In this document: positions 27,061-36,465 of the stretch, piece after piece
How positions within the stretch are numbered: position 1 is the stretch's first letter
Layout: each line of letters opens with the position of its first letter
Origin: Hyphomicrobiales bacterium
GTDB taxonomy: Bacteria; Pseudomonadota; Alphaproteobacteria; Rhizobiales; Devosiaceae
Length of the DNA stretch: 59,536 nucleotides
Direction: 5' to 3'
NCBI GenBank assembly: GCA_027066315.1
Contig: JAMONZ010000109.1
Coordinates: 1 to 59,536 of the forward strand
Notes under the pieces: model-generated
What the model was told of the DNA's origin: nothing
Database searches by the model: none
Seen by the model: only the letters and a program-made list of their open reading frames with translations
Position numbers and translations under genes: made by a program

Positions 27061-28065
27061 TTAATTCTTCTTTTTAACCATCACTAGATTTTGTGCATCG
27101 GCTTTATATTTCTCACGAAACTCTTTATTTTGAGGGATAAGGCCTTTTTCTGCTAAATACCCCTCATCACCCCAAGCATTTTCTGAAGTAAATTCTGCTG
27201 CAAATTCAGCAATACCTGGAATAACCCCAACATGTTCTTTTTTGATATAAAAATATAGCGAGCGAGAAATTCGATACTTACCTGCTGCAATATTTTCAAA
27301 TGTTGGCTCAACTCCATCAACAATTGCACCTTGCAAAACATCGGTATTTTGATCGAGAAAAGAAAATCCAAAAATGCCAATTGCAGCATCGTTAGCTTCA
27401 AGTTTTTGAACGATTAAATTATCATTTTCTCCAGCATCAATATATGCGCCATCTTCACGAATATCTGCGCAAAAATCTTCCTCAATACCTTCTTGACATG
27501 CTTCTTCCATTACCAGTTCAACAAAAGCGTCACGTGTACCAGAAGTTGGAGGCGGGCCAAGGACTTCAATTTTTTCATTTGGAAGGCTTGGGTCAATTTG
27601 CGACCAATTATTATAAGGGTTCATAACAGCCGTGCCATCTATTACAATTTTTCTTGCCAAAGCTGCAAATATTTGCTCACGAGAAAGACTAAAGGTTGGG
27701 CCAGATTTTGCATTGGCTAAAACGATGCCGTCAAATCCAATTCTTACTTCAACCGGCGTGACTCCATTTGCCACACATTTATCAATTTCTTTGTCTTTAA
27801 TTTTGCGTGATGCATTTGTGATGTCTGGTGTATTTTCGCCCAACCCTTCACAAAATAATTTCAGCCCGCCGCCAGAGCCAGTTGCTTCAACAATTGGCGT
27901 TCTAAAATCACTTGTTTGGCCAAAACGTTCAGCAACAGCAGTAGAAAAAGGAAAAACCGTAGAAGAGCCAACAATTTGAATTTGCTCACGTGCATTTGCA
28001 CCAGTTATAGCAATAATAGCTGCCAATGAAATAGCCGTAATTCTTGTTAAGGATTTTAACTTCAT
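27061..28065 (-). CDS. pstS: Phosphate-binding periplasmic protein PstS
   Basis: The 334-aa product has an N-terminal signal peptide cleaved around ANA (residues 24-26). It has the phosphate-binding loops of the PstS family: IVGSSTVFPF near the start, EATGSGGGLKLFCEG, ITNASRKIKDKE, and PPTSGTRDAFVELVMEEAC. It captures phosphate in the periplasm for PstCAB. A Pho box lies about 80 bp upstream, so it begins a PhoB-driven transcript even though phoR precedes it on the same strand. Confidence 0.95.
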   Translation of the reverse strand: MKLKSLTRITAISLAAIIAITGANAREQIQIVGSSTVFPFSTAVAERFGQTSDFRTPIVEATGSGGGLKLFCEGLGENTPDITNASRKIKDKEIDKCVANGVTPVEVRIGFDGIVLANAKSGPTFSLSREQIFAALARKIVIDGTAVMNPYNNWSQIDPSLPNEKIEVLGPPPTSGTRDAFVELVMEEACQEGIEEDFCADIREDGAYIDAGENDNLIVQKLEANDAAIGIFGFSFLDQNTDVLQGAIVDGVEPTFENIAAGKYRISRSLYFYIKKEHVGVIPGIAEFAAEFTSENAWGDEGYLAEKGLIPQNKEFREKYKADAQNLVMVKKKN

Positions 28066-28143
28066 AATTTCCTCATTTGACTTGATTTTGGAAAATAATC
28101 CAAAGTCTTATTAATCAACCTTGAGCAAACTAGTATTTTAGTT

Positions 28144-28163
28144 TTGTAACAGTTTTATGACAG
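28144..28163 (-). promoter_or_regulatory. Pho box upstream of pstS
   Basis: On the minus strand the sequence reads CTGTCATAAAACTGTTACAA, two 7-bp PhoB repeats 4 bp apart and a near match to the enterobacterial Pho box. A TAAAAT-like -10 follows about 7 bp on. Between this site and phoR a weak AT-rich hairpin (about 28172-28196) may end some phoR transcripts. Confidence 0.82.
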
Positions 28164-28204
28164 CTTAAAATATACACATAGTTACCTTATGTATATGCAT
28201 TTTG

Positions 28205-29479
28205 TTATTTGTTTAAAAGAACCTCAACATTTGTGCCGATATTTTCTCTTGAGGTGATAATCATCTCTCCTGCATGTCTATTTATAATATGCTTCACAAT
28301 TGCAAGACCAAGCCCTGTACCCTTTTTCTTACGTGAGTTTTGTGCATCAACTCGATAAAATCTCTCGGTTAAGCGAGGAACATGTTCAGCACTAATTCCT
28401 TGACCATAATCAATGACATTCACGCTATAATCGAACTTGTTATTCAAAGGGTTTTTATTCAAGTTTACATTTACTTTATTTCCATCTGAGCCATATTTTA
28501 TTGCGTTATCAATGAGATTTTCAAACACCTCAAATAATTCTTCTTCATCTGCCTTTATGATAACTGGCTCTTTTGGCAGGTTTAAAATAACTTCAACTTG
28601 AGCGGATTTAGCTTGGTTTTGCAACTCTTCAACTGCCAATGAGAGCAAATTAGACAGGTTAACTTTAGACTTTGGTTTTATATTTTGACGCAACTCAATT
28701 CGTGAAAGAGATAAAAGATCATCAACAAGTTTTGACATTCTATCCGCTTGAGCTCGCATAATTTTTAAGAATTTTTCACGGGCTTTTTTGTCATTAGCGG
28801 CAGGCCCTTCAATAGTTTCTATAAAGCCAATAATGGAAGTAAGAGGGGTTCGCAATTCATGACTTGCATTAGCAATAAAATCAGATCGCATTGCCTCAGA
28901 GCGTTTCTGCTCACTTAAATCATGCATATTTAAAACAATGAATGATGATTGTTTTCTTTGTAATTTTAATAAAGAAATTGAAATATCAAACCATGTTTCA
29001 TTCATTCCTGCTTGATATAGTTCAATAGTTTTTGCTTTGGTTGAATTTCTTACATCTTTTATTGAATGCAAAAGAGCTGGACTGCGTATAAAAAAAGCAA
29101 CTGGATCACCAGCTTTCACTGCAATAAATTGTTTTTTAGCGGCAAGGTTTGCGTAAATAATGATATTTTTTTCATCAAGAATGAGGGTTGGATCTGTGAG
29201 AGTTTCACAAAAGCGAAATGCAATTTTTTCTCGAACATTCTCAAAAATCTCTTTCCTATCATTATAGAGGGGAAAGGAATTTTTTTTACGGGGAATAAAC
29301 AAGCTAACTAGAATAAAAAAGATAAAAGAAATAATAGCTACAACAAGGCTTATGGAAGAAGTAATAGTAAAAATAGCTAGGAGAAAAAAAACGGCAAAAA
29401 GCATAAAACGAGCATCAAATAGGCGAGCCTGCCAACGTGGTGCGTCCTTTTGATTTATATCTTGGTTATTTATTGGCAT
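28205..29479 (-). CDS. phoR: Phosphate regulon sensor histidine kinase PhoR
   Basis: The 424-aa product has two close membrane helices (about residues 25-63), a PAS-like segment (about 90-190), the phosphoacceptor His207 in NASHELRTPLTSIIGF, and an ATPase domain with NLIDNAIKYGSDG, DYGQGIS and KKGTGLGLAIVKHI. It has no large periplasmic sensor domain, as is usual for PhoR, and relies on PhoU/Pst for its signal. It is the first gene of the operon that ends with its partner phoB. Confidence 0.94.
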   Translation of the reverse strand: MPINNQDINQKDAPRWQARLFDARFMLFAVFFLLAIFTITSSISLVVAIISFIFFILVSLFIPRKKNSFPLYNDRKEIFENVREKIAFRFCETLTDPTLILDEKNIIIYANLAAKKQFIAVKAGDPVAFFIRSPALLHSIKDVRNSTKAKTIELYQAGMNETWFDISISLLKLQRKQSSFIVLNMHDLSEQKRSEAMRSDFIANASHELRTPLTSIIGFIETIEGPAANDKKAREKFLKIMRAQADRMSKLVDDLLSLSRIELRQNIKPKSKVNLSNLLSLAVEELQNQAKSAQVEVILNLPKEPVIIKADEEELFEVFENLIDNAIKYGSDGNKVNVNLNKNPLNNKFDYSVNVIDYGQGISAEHVPRLTERFYRVDAQNSRKKKGTGLGLAIVKHIINRHAGEMIITSRENIGTNVEVLLNK

Positions 29480-29631
29480 AAATATCTGTCCAGCTTGTTC
29501 ATGTTCTTTTGTAATAATATCATATTGAATGATTTTAATATTTTTAATATCTTAAATTTCAACGCTTGCACATTTAAGCAAATCAAGCGAAAATACGCTA
29601 GCAATCATTCTTAAGAGTAGAAAGATAATTT

Positions 29632-30504
29632 GTGCCAATAATCAACCAAACTAACAAATTTGATATAAATGAGCCTATTTTACCCAAAGCGATAAAAAAT
29701 AACGCCTTTATCTCTGGTAATTATCCTTATCCAAAAAAACTAAAGCGAGCTTTATATGACGAACAGCTTGCTAATTTGCATCTTGAATTAGTAAAATTAC
29801 AAGCCCATCTGCAAAAAACAAATGAGAGAATTGCAATTGTTTTTGAAGGGCGTGATGCCGCAGGAAAAGGCGGGGCAATTAAAAATTTCCTTTTAAACTT
29901 AAACCCACGTCACAATAAAATTATAGCCCTGCCAAAGCCAAATGACACAGAGCTTTCGCAATGGTATTTTCAACGATATGTAAAACACCTTCCCTCAGCT
30001 GGCGAAACTGCTTTATTTGATCGCTCATGGTATAATCGAGCTGGGGTAGAACCCGTAATGGGTTTTTGCACAAAGGCACAAAGTGAGCATTTTTTAATTG
30101 AAGCACCTCGTTTTGAGAGCATGATTGTTGATGATAATATCCATTTTTTTAAGTTTTGGCTCAATATTGGCAAAGAGATGCAAATAAAGCGTTTTCATGA
30201 TCGGGCTCATGATCCGCTTAAAAAATGGAAACTTTCTCCAATTGATTTAAAAGCCTTAGATAAATGGGACGATTACACTCTAGCTAGAAATGTCATGCTT
30301 AAAGCTACCCATTCCAGACATGCGCCTTGGCAGGTAATTTTGGCCAATGACAAACGTCGCTCTCGAATTGAAATTATCCGTCATTTATTAAATAAACTTA
30401 ATTATGAGGGTAAAGACAAAGAAAAAATCGGCCAAAGCGATAAAAAAATCTCGCTTACTGCCAATCAGTTTTTAAGGTCTAGAAGTTGTAATGATGAGGG
30501 ATAA
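29632..30504 (+). CDS. ppk2: Polyphosphate kinase 2 (PPK2 family)
   Basis: The 290-aa product has the PPK2 P-loop GRDAAGKGGAIKNF (about residues 74-87), the lid region FDRSWYNRAGVEPVMGF, and SPIDLKALDKWDDY. PPK2 moves phosphate between polyphosphate and nucleotides, often favouring NTP formation. It lies divergent from the phoR-pst operon, so phosphate uptake and storage are neighbours here. The start is GTG at 29632; no ATG gives a full N-terminus. It overlaps the next gene by 14 bp. Confidence 0.92.
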   Translation: MPIINQTNKFDINEPILPKAIKNNAFISGNYPYPKKLKRALYDEQLANLHLELVKLQAHLQKTNERIAIVFEGRDAAGKGGAIKNFLLNLNPRHNKIIALPKPNDTELSQWYFQRYVKHLPSAGETALFDRSWYNRAGVEPVMGFCTKAQSEHFLIEAPRFESMIVDDNIHFFKFWLNIGKEMQIKRFHDRAHDPLKKWKLSPIDLKALDKWDDYTLARNVMLKATHSRHAPWQVILANDKRRSRIEIIRHLLNKLNYEGKDKEKIGQSDKKISLTANQFLRSRSCNDEG

Positions 30505-31246
30505 AAAAGAGGAATATTTCGCAATTGATAATGCGAAAGGTAAATCGAATTTTGTTATCTTAGCAGATCATGCTTCAAACCATATTCCTATTGAATATAA
30601 AATGCTTGGGTTAACCGAAGCTGAGCGTAAAATGCATATTGCTTGGGATCTTGGCACATTACCAGTTGCAAAATTATTATCGCAAAAGTTTGATGCACCT
30701 TTAATTCATTCAAAAATCTCAAGATTAGTGGTTGATTGCAATAGAGCACTTTATCGAGAAGATTTAATCCCCCAGCTTAGTGAGAATACTAGTATTGAGG
30801 GCAATAAAAACCTTGACGATAATCAACGCAAGCATAGAATTGATAATTATCATCAACCCTATCACAATGCAATTACCAGTATTTTAGATGATAGAGAACA
30901 GATGGGTATAAATTCTATTATTGTCTCCATTCACTCTTTTACCCCAAGTTATATGGGTGTTCCTCGCCCTTGGCCAATTGGGTTTATTCCTGACCAAAAA
31001 CAGCAGTTTACTAAAGAATTATTCGATAATTTAAAAAGTAAATATCCGCAAAAAAACATTGGCTGGAACGAGCCATATGCAGCAGAACAAGGCGTACATT
31101 ATACCATGGATATGCATTGTGATAAACGTGGTTTACATGGAGCAATGATAGAAATTCGTAATGATGAATTAAGCGATGAAATTGGCATTAATAAATGGGC
31201 AGATATTTTGGCTCATTCTATGCAAGAAAGTTTGAAAAATATATAA
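30491..31246 (+). CDS. N-formylglutamate amidohydrolase family protein
   Basis: The 251-aa product has family blocks ILADHASNHIPIEY (metal-binding H in ADHASN), HIAWDLGTLPVAKLLS, RLVVDCNR, VSIHSFTPSYMGVPRPWPIGF and ARGLHGAMIEIRND-like residues at the end. Members hydrolyse N-formylglutamate in histidine breakdown or act on related amides. No hut genes are nearby, so the real substrate is open. It starts inside the end of ppk2, so the two are co-transcribed. Confidence 0.85.
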   Translation: MMRDKKEEYFAIDNAKGKSNFVILADHASNHIPIEYKMLGLTEAERKMHIAWDLGTLPVAKLLSQKFDAPLIHSKISRLVVDCNRALYREDLIPQLSENTSIEGNKNLDDNQRKHRIDNYHQPYHNAITSILDDREQMGINSIIVSIHSFTPSYMGVPRPWPIGFIPDQKQQFTKELFDNLKSKYPQKNIGWNEPYAAEQGVHYTMDMHCDKRGLHGAMIEIRNDELSDEIGINKWADILAHSMQESLKNI

Positions 31247-31498
31247 TTTTGTTAATTGCACTCAAAGTTTGCAAAGATTAGAGCCTCTAATTTATTAGTT
31301 ACTCAAACTAATCATAAGCAAAATTCTTGCCCAATACACGCAGAATTAAACCCCCACCACCCTCAAAATATATTTTGAATTGGGTGTGCAGATGAATTTT
31401 AGCTCGATTATTAAAACTTCTCAACCAACTACATATTGACAATTTATAAACCTTTACCCATATATATTGTGTATGTTAAGTGGATTTATAGTTAACAC
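31247..31498. other. Intergenic region with palindromes, no gene seen
   Basis: I see no gene in this stretch. It holds ATTAGAG-C-CTCTAAT (about 31279-31293), shortly after the amidohydrolase stop, and a perfect 16-bp palindrome TCAAAATATATTTTGA (31363-31378) flanked by CCCAAT and ATTGGG arms. The latter could fold into a larger cruciform or hairpin, but no T run follows. A second TTGACA occurs at 31436. Confidence 0.4.
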
Positions 31499-31527
31499 TT
31501 GACATTTGATTTAATTTGTTCTATATT
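31499..31527 (+). promoter_or_regulatory. Strong sigma-70-type promoter
   Basis: TTGACA (31499-31504) and TATATT (31522-31527) are separated by exactly 17 bp. The expected start site is near 31534, about 24 bp before the ATG at 31558. This rules out the longer reading frame that opens at 31516. Confidence 0.8.
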
Positions 31528-31557
31528 TGTTCTTGTTGGAAGTGTAAAGAAAAAGCT

Positions 31558-31953
31558 ATGATTGCTGATAAAAAATTTAATAGTGATGATATTAATCTAG
31601 CTGCTTGTCTTAACTGGCAAGGGGGCTCGGGGCGTTCATACTCTTTAGTACAAGAAGATATTGATGATTTTGTTCTTTTGGAGCATGACCTTTATATCAT
31701 TGCGCAAGGAGATGAGCCACGCTGGATTGGCACAGCTAGTGATTTAATTGCTGATGGAGCGAGTCGAGCAAGATTTAAAAAAGCTGTTAAAGTTGCCTCT
31801 AGCGTCCTTCGCCTTAAAGCAAGAATTAGCGGGCAGCAGCGCATGCGGGCAGCTTGGGATATTGAAGGTGGGCATTTAATGCGTGGTTCTGATATTTCTC
31901 ATGTTCCAACTGTTTCACAATCTTCTAGCAACTCTCATATTCACTGGCTGTAA
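31558..31953 (+). CDS. Conserved hypothetical protein, 131 aa
   Basis: The frame continues upstream to 31516, but that would precede the predicted transcription start, so I take the ATG at 31558. The product is soluble, with no signal peptide or membrane helix. The sequence has an early CLNWQGGSGRSY, a LEHDLYIIAQGDEPRWIGTASDLI stretch and a basic helix (RARFKKAVKVASSVLRLKAR). The C-terminus is rich in Ser and His. I do not recognise a named domain; proteins like this seem to occur in other Rhizobiales. It has its own strong promoter and converges on chaC with no gap. Confidence 0.65.
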   Translation: MIADKKFNSDDINLAACLNWQGGSGRSYSLVQEDIDDFVLLEHDLYIIAQGDEPRWIGTASDLIADGASRARFKKAVKVASSVLRLKARISGQQRMRAAWDIEGGHLMRGSDISHVPTVSQSSSNSHIHWL

Positions 31954-32505
31954 TTATAAAATTGCATTGTTTTGGGATTGTAATTTTTGACTAAGCATTT
32001 GCAACCTTTTATCAGAAATACCCATTTCGACTAAATGCTGTTCTGTATTTATTACATAATCAAAATCACTACCCATTTCCCCTCTAGCTTTTCCAACAAG
32101 TTCTAATTGTTTGTTTAACTCAAGTCTTCCAGCAAATTGTTTATGACTTGTGTTAGCAAAATAGGTCAGTGCTTTCACCTTTTCGCCACTAGCTAAGAGA
32201 ATGTTACGGTATTTTTCACAATAAACATTGCTAACTTGCTCACGCTTACGCAGATATTTTATTACTTCTTGCCTATTAGTTTGAGCAACTTCAAATGCCA
32301 TTCCATAACATGAGCCGCCCCTTAGCAGCCCAAAAACTAGCCCAGGACTAGCCTTAGTTCCACGATAATGATGAGAATAAACACATAAACAGCGATGCGC
32401 TCCACTTAAAAGAGCTTTTTGACTTTGTAAAAATTTAAATCCTGGCCGCCATATTAGCGACCCATATCCAAAAACCCAAAGAGAATTATTATCTTGTGAA
32501 CTCAT
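31954..32505 (-). CDS. ChaC-like gamma-glutamylcyclotransferase
   Basis: The 183-aa product has the glycine-rich loop VFGYGSLIWRPGF (residues 11-23) and the likely catalytic Glu89 in KREQVSN, as in the ChaC branch that cleaves glutathione to 5-oxoproline and Cys-Gly. RCLCVYSHHYRGTKASPGLVFGL is also typical. I use the ATG at 32505; the codon before it is TTG. It ends directly against the convergent hypothetical gene. Confidence 0.9.
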   Translation of the reverse strand: MSSQDNNSLWVFGYGSLIWRPGFKFLQSQKALLSGAHRCLCVYSHHYRGTKASPGLVFGLLRGGSCYGMAFEVAQTNRQEVIKYLRKREQVSNVYCEKYRNILLASGEKVKALTYFANTSHKQFAGRLELNKQLELVGKARGEMGSDFDYVINTEQHLVEMGISDKRLQMLSQKLQSQNNAIL

Positions 32506-32578
32506 CAAACCAAACCAAAACCAAAAAAACTAAAATTCTATTCGAAAGAAAGTCTAAATTACAATATAAACCAAAAAT

Positions 32579-33547
32579 ATGAAACGATTCGCTTTAATTT
32601 TTGTTGCTCTTATAATAGCTCTTCTTATTTGGAGCGGCACTTGGTTTTTTACCGCCTCTAAAATTAAAGCTCAGGTAAAATCTTTAGCAAACCCAACTGA
32701 TGAAAGCCAGCCAAGTATTAGTTGCGCTGACTTCACAATTACTGGCTTTCCATTCAAGTTAGCTGCCACTTGCCAAAATGCAACTATTATAGATGGAGAT
32801 AAAACATTCACCCTTAAAAAATTGAAGGCTAAAATTTCACTGGCTTCACCAAGCAAGGTAAAAATATCGGCCCAAGGCCCATTAAATTATTCAAATGCAT
32901 TTTTTGCCAGTGAACATGAATTGCGCTGGGAAGAGTTTAATGCAAATGCTTCAACCAAATTTTTTCAATTTGAGGCATTAGAAATAAAGGCAAATAATAT
33001 TCAATATTTTGATCTGCTCATGGGTGAAAACCTTCTTGCCAGCTCAGACATATTTGAAATAAGCCTTATAAATAATCCTAATAAATATGACAAATTACGC
33101 TCACTCGCTACACTTGATCTAAAGGCTAGTGGGCATAATTTGGACATTGCTTTAGCCAATGTCACAAAAGGCAGGGTTAGTTTATACGCTGAAATTGAGG
33201 CTGTACCAGATGATGTTCGAAATTTTTTCAATCCAGATATTCTTAGTCAATGGCAAAAAATGCAAGGTTTGATAAAATTACATCATTTTAAAGCTGAAGA
33301 AGAAAAAGCAAGTTTTGATATTTCTGGCAAAATGAGACTTGAAGAAACAGGCCATATAAGTGGAAAATTCAAGATATTATCAAATGGGATTGTTGAGCAA
33401 TTTTCACAAAATATTCCAAAAAATATGCAACCAATTATATTCGGCTCACAAAAACCAGATGGCTCTTATCAACAAAATATCCGCATTATAAAAGGCAACC
33501 TGTTTACTGGTATCATACCAATTACAAATATAGCTCCATTATTTTAG
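32579..33547 (+). CDS. DUF2125 domain protein, membrane-anchored
   Basis: The 322-aa product has one N-terminal membrane helix (about residues 5-27), then a long mainly beta extracytoplasmic region that includes CADFTITGFPFKLAATCQNA, a stretch characteristic of DUF2125. The function is unknown. In Rhizobiales this gene is commonly found next to the prephenate dehydrogenase/hisC pair, as here, in convergent orientation. The start is the ATG at 32579. Confidence 0.85.
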   Translation: MKRFALIFVALIIALLIWSGTWFFTASKIKAQVKSLANPTDESQPSISCADFTITGFPFKLAATCQNATIIDGDKTFTLKKLKAKISLASPSKVKISAQGPLNYSNAFFASEHELRWEEFNANASTKFFQFEALEIKANNIQYFDLLMGENLLASSDIFEISLINNPNKYDKLRSLATLDLKASGHNLDIALANVTKGRVSLYAEIEAVPDDVRNFFNPDILSQWQKMQGLIKLHHFKAEEEKASFDISGKMRLEETGHISGKFKILSNGIVEQFSQNIPKNMQPIIFGSQKPDGSYQQNIRIIKGNLFTGIIPITNIAPLF

Positions 33548-33557
33548 AGCTAAAAAT

Positions 33558-34460
33558 TTAAACATGACGGCCAAAATCAGCATCGCTAGTTTCTTGCCCT
33601 GCTTCAATAATTGATTTTCTAATAGCCCGAGTTCTAGTGAAAAGCTCTTCCAAAGCAGCACCATCACCTTTTTCAACTGCAATTTTTAACTTATCTAAAT
33701 CACCAAGAAATCTGCCAAGCATATCTAAAACGGCATCACGATTGGTCAAAAAAACATCTCGCCACATCACAGGGTCTGAGGCGGCAATACGAGTAAAATC
33801 ACGAAAACCACCCGCCGAATATTTTATTACTTCAGACTTTGAAACTGTTTCTAATTCTGACGCCGTGCCAACAATATTATAGGCAATTAAATGGGGAACA
33901 TGCGAAGTAATTGCCACAATTAAATCATGATGTTCAGCATCCATAATTTCAACTTGCGAGCCAAGCTCTCTCCAAAAATCACTTAGTTTTTTAATCGCCA
34001 TTTTTGATTGATTTTCACTAGGGGTTAGCATGCACCAACGCCCCTCAAATAATGAGGGAAAGCCAGCACTTGGGCCTGAATATTCAGTGCCTGCCATTGG
34101 GTGAGCAGGAACAAAATGCACCCCTTTTGGTAATAATGGGCTAATTACTTTTTGCACATGCGCCTTTACTGAGCCAACATCAGAAATAATTGCACCTTGC
34201 TTTATAGATGGCGCAATTGTTTTCATAATATTTTCAAACACACCAACAGGAGTGCAAAGAATTATTAGATCTGCATTTTTAACGGCTTGTTTTACATCAC
34301 TATAATAACTATCGCCAAGATTAAGATTTTTTGCTTCTTGCAGGGTTTTTTCACTACGGGTTGAAATTGCAATATGTTTTGCTAAGTTTTTTTGCCTAGC
34401 GGCCAAAGCAATTGATGAGCCAATAAGCCCAATTCCTATCAGCGTAATTTTATTAAACAT
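33558..34460 (-). CDS. tyrC: Prephenate/arogenate dehydrogenase
   Basis: The 300-aa product has the NAD-binding GIGLIGSS loop (residues 8-15), LIILCTPVGVFENI, SDVGSVKAHV, and the substrate block FVPAHPMAGTEYSGPSAGF. It carries out the oxidative step of tyrosine synthesis. There is no chorismate mutase domain, so it is monofunctional (TyrC/TyrA type). The ATG overlaps the hisC stop by 8 bp, so the pair is coupled. HisC-like aminotransferases often serve aromatic synthesis in this setting. Confidence 0.93.
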   Translation of the reverse strand: MFNKITLIGIGLIGSSIALAARQKNLAKHIAISTRSEKTLQEAKNLNLGDSYYSDVKQAVKNADLIILCTPVGVFENIMKTIAPSIKQGAIISDVGSVKAHVQKVISPLLPKGVHFVPAHPMAGTEYSGPSAGFPSLFEGRWCMLTPSENQSKMAIKKLSDFWRELGSQVEIMDAEHHDLIVAITSHVPHLIAYNIVGTASELETVSKSEVIKYSAGGFRDFTRIAASDPVMWRDVFLTNRDAVLDMLGRFLGDLDKLKIAVEKGDGAALEELFTRTRAIRKSIIEAGQETSDADFGRHV

Positions 34461-35556
34461 TATTTTCTCCGCTAATAAATTTTTTCAATATTAAAGCAAC
34501 CTGCTCCATTGCTTCTTTTGTACCGATAGAAATGCGCAAGGCATCTGGCAGGCCATACGCATCTAACTGGCGAGTTACTAGGCCATTTTGCAACAAAATT
34601 TCATCGGCTTTTTTTGCGTTTATGCTTTTCTCATCAGGAAATATCACCGTGATGAAATTAGCTTGCGAGGGCAAAACTCTAAGAGAATTACTGCTTAGCT
34701 CATCGCTTAACCAGCTCCGCCATTTTTGGTTATTGGCAACCAATTTTTGGGTGAAATCATCATCATTTAACGCCGCTACGCCAGCCGCTTGCGCCGCCAT
34801 ATTCACGTTAAATGGCCCTCGTAACCGATTGAGTGCATCAACTATATGCTCTGAGCCAAAAAGCCAGCCAAGCCGCAAAGCTGCCAGACCAATTTTTGAA
34901 AAAGTCCTAACCATGACCGTATTTTTAGTGTTCTTAACTAACTCAATTCCAGCTGCATAATCATTTGCATCAACATATTCAGCATAGGCACTATCAATAA
35001 CCAATAAAATATCAGGACGAAGCCCGCTATGTAATCGCACTAATTCATCAGCATTTAAATATGTGCCAGTTGGATTATTTGGATTATCTAAAAACACTAT
35101 TCTTGTTTTTTTGCTCACCATCGCTAAAATTGCATCAACATCAGTGTGATAATTATTTGATTTAGCAAAAACAGGAGTTGCCCCTGCGCCTTTGGTAATG
35201 ATTGGGTAAACCAAAAAACCAAATTCGCTAATGATAGCCTCATCTCCTTGGCCTAAATATATCTGAGCTAGAAGGTGTAATAATTCGTCTGAGCCAGAAC
35301 CAATTACAATATTTTTTGCATTTATATTGTGCTTTTTTGCCAATGCCTCACGCAACTCTAATGATTTGGCATCAGGATAATTAGCCAGATTTTCAGCCGC
35401 ATTTTTATATGCTAAAATAGCCTTTGGGCTAGCTCCTAGTGGGCTTTCATTAGATGATAATTTAATTGTTTTCATACCAGATGGAGCTTTGCTTCGCCCT
35501 GGCACATAATTATCAATCTCTAAAATTCCTGATTGAGGCTTTGGAAAATCACTCAT
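34453..35556 (-). CDS. hisC: Histidinol-phosphate aminotransferase (or aromatic aminotransferase)
   Basis: The 367-aa product is a class I/II PLP aminotransferase. The PLP lysine is in VRTFSKIGLAALRLGW, with ASPKAILAYKNAAENLANYPD and FLDNPNNPTGTY before it. It is coupled to tyrC by an 8-bp overlap, while the other his genes lie 12-17 kb away. It may therefore act on both histidinol phosphate and aromatic keto acids. Only an assay would separate these roles. Confidence 0.92.
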   Translation of the reverse strand: MSDFPKPQSGILEIDNYVPGRSKAPSGMKTIKLSSNESPLGASPKAILAYKNAAENLANYPDAKSLELREALAKKHNINAKNIVIGSGSDELLHLLAQIYLGQGDEAIISEFGFLVYPIITKGAGATPVFAKSNNYHTDVDAILAMVSKKTRIVFLDNPNNPTGTYLNADELVRLHSGLRPDILLVIDSAYAEYVDANDYAAGIELVKNTKNTVMVRTFSKIGLAALRLGWLFGSEHIVDALNRLRGPFNVNMAAQAAGVAALNDDDFTQKLVANNQKWRSWLSDELSSNSLRVLPSQANFITVIFPDEKSINAKKADEILLQNGLVTRQLDAYGLPDALRISIGTKEAMEQVALILKKFISGENNV

Positions 35557-35631
35557 GAAATATTCTTTGTTAAAATTATAAATCTAAAATCTAGTCTATT
35601 GTTTATGGCTAAAAGTAAAAAAACACTATAT

Positions 35632-36396
35632 TTATTTTATCTTGATTTTAGATAACTCAATTGCTGGCAATTCAATTGCTGTTTGCGGCTTTAAGACTGG
35701 CATTCTTACTAAACGCTGTCGCTTTTTACGACGAGGGATTGCGGGGAAAAGCTGTTTTTGTGCGCTAACACACATTGCTGAGGCAAATGTTGCTCCTAAA
35801 AAACGCCCAATTTGTTCAAAAATATGAGCAGATTTAAGCAATAATGGTGAGTTTGAAGGAGCTAAATACAATGCATCACTCCACACTTGCGGAACAAAAG
35901 AATGATTGCGAAGCAAATTATCAAGTTGAGAGCGTGAAAAAGGGTGGCCAAAACCCAGCGGAGTATTATCACGTTGCGCCCATAACCCATGCCGTCGTGG
36001 CACAATAACAACTAAATTTGCATTTGGTGCGGCAATTCGCCACAATTCTCGCATAAATTCTTCGCTATCACTGATATATTCAAAACTATGTACCGCAATT
36101 ATTAAATCAATTGATGAATCACAAAAAGGCATTTCTAGCGGATCACAAAGCACAGTTTTATTCGCCTCATTCTTTGGCCAAGCATAAACTCCCATTCTTG
36201 CAGGTAAAACCGCCGTTACTCGCTCGGCTTTTTCAAGCGCAAAGCGTAGATATGGGGTTGAAAAGCCAATTCCTAAAACTCTTTTATTACTTATATCAGA
36301 ACTTAATATTTTTACTTGTTTGAGCAAGAGTTTGCGAGTTCTTCGACCCAAAGGCGAATTATAAAAGCTAAGCATTTGTTTTACATCAGGTGTCAT
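35632..36396 (-). CDS. SAM-dependent methyltransferase (class I, type 11-like)
   Basis: The 254-aa product has a Rossmann methyltransferase core: VLGIGFSTPYLRFAL as the SAM-binding loop, PLEMPFCDSSIDLIIAVHSFEYISDSEEFMRELWRIAAPNANLVVIVPRR in the centre, and a basic, Pro/Arg-rich C-terminal tail. The substrate is unknown. It is divergent from gloB, a pairing familiar in Rhizobiales. It starts at the ATG at 36396. Confidence 0.87.
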   Translation of the reverse strand: MTPDVKQMLSFYNSPLGRRTRKLLLKQVKILSSDISNKRVLGIGFSTPYLRFALEKAERVTAVLPARMGVYAWPKNEANKTVLCDPLEMPFCDSSIDLIIAVHSFEYISDSEEFMRELWRIAAPNANLVVIVPRRHGLWAQRDNTPLGFGHPFSRSQLDNLLRNHSFVPQVWSDALYLAPSNSPLLLKSAHIFEQIGRFLGATFASAMCVSAQKQLFPAIPRRKKRQRLVRMPVLKPQTAIELPAIELSKIKIK

Positions 36397-36465
36397 ATTT
36401 ATACTATAATGACTTTATTGTTTAAAGGGAATGATACAAATTCTTCAATTAAGGTTTTATATATT

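Noticed and set aside
36316-36465. Longer N-terminus for gloB
   Set aside because: It overlaps the divergent methyltransferase gene and adds residues absent from glyoxalase II proteins.
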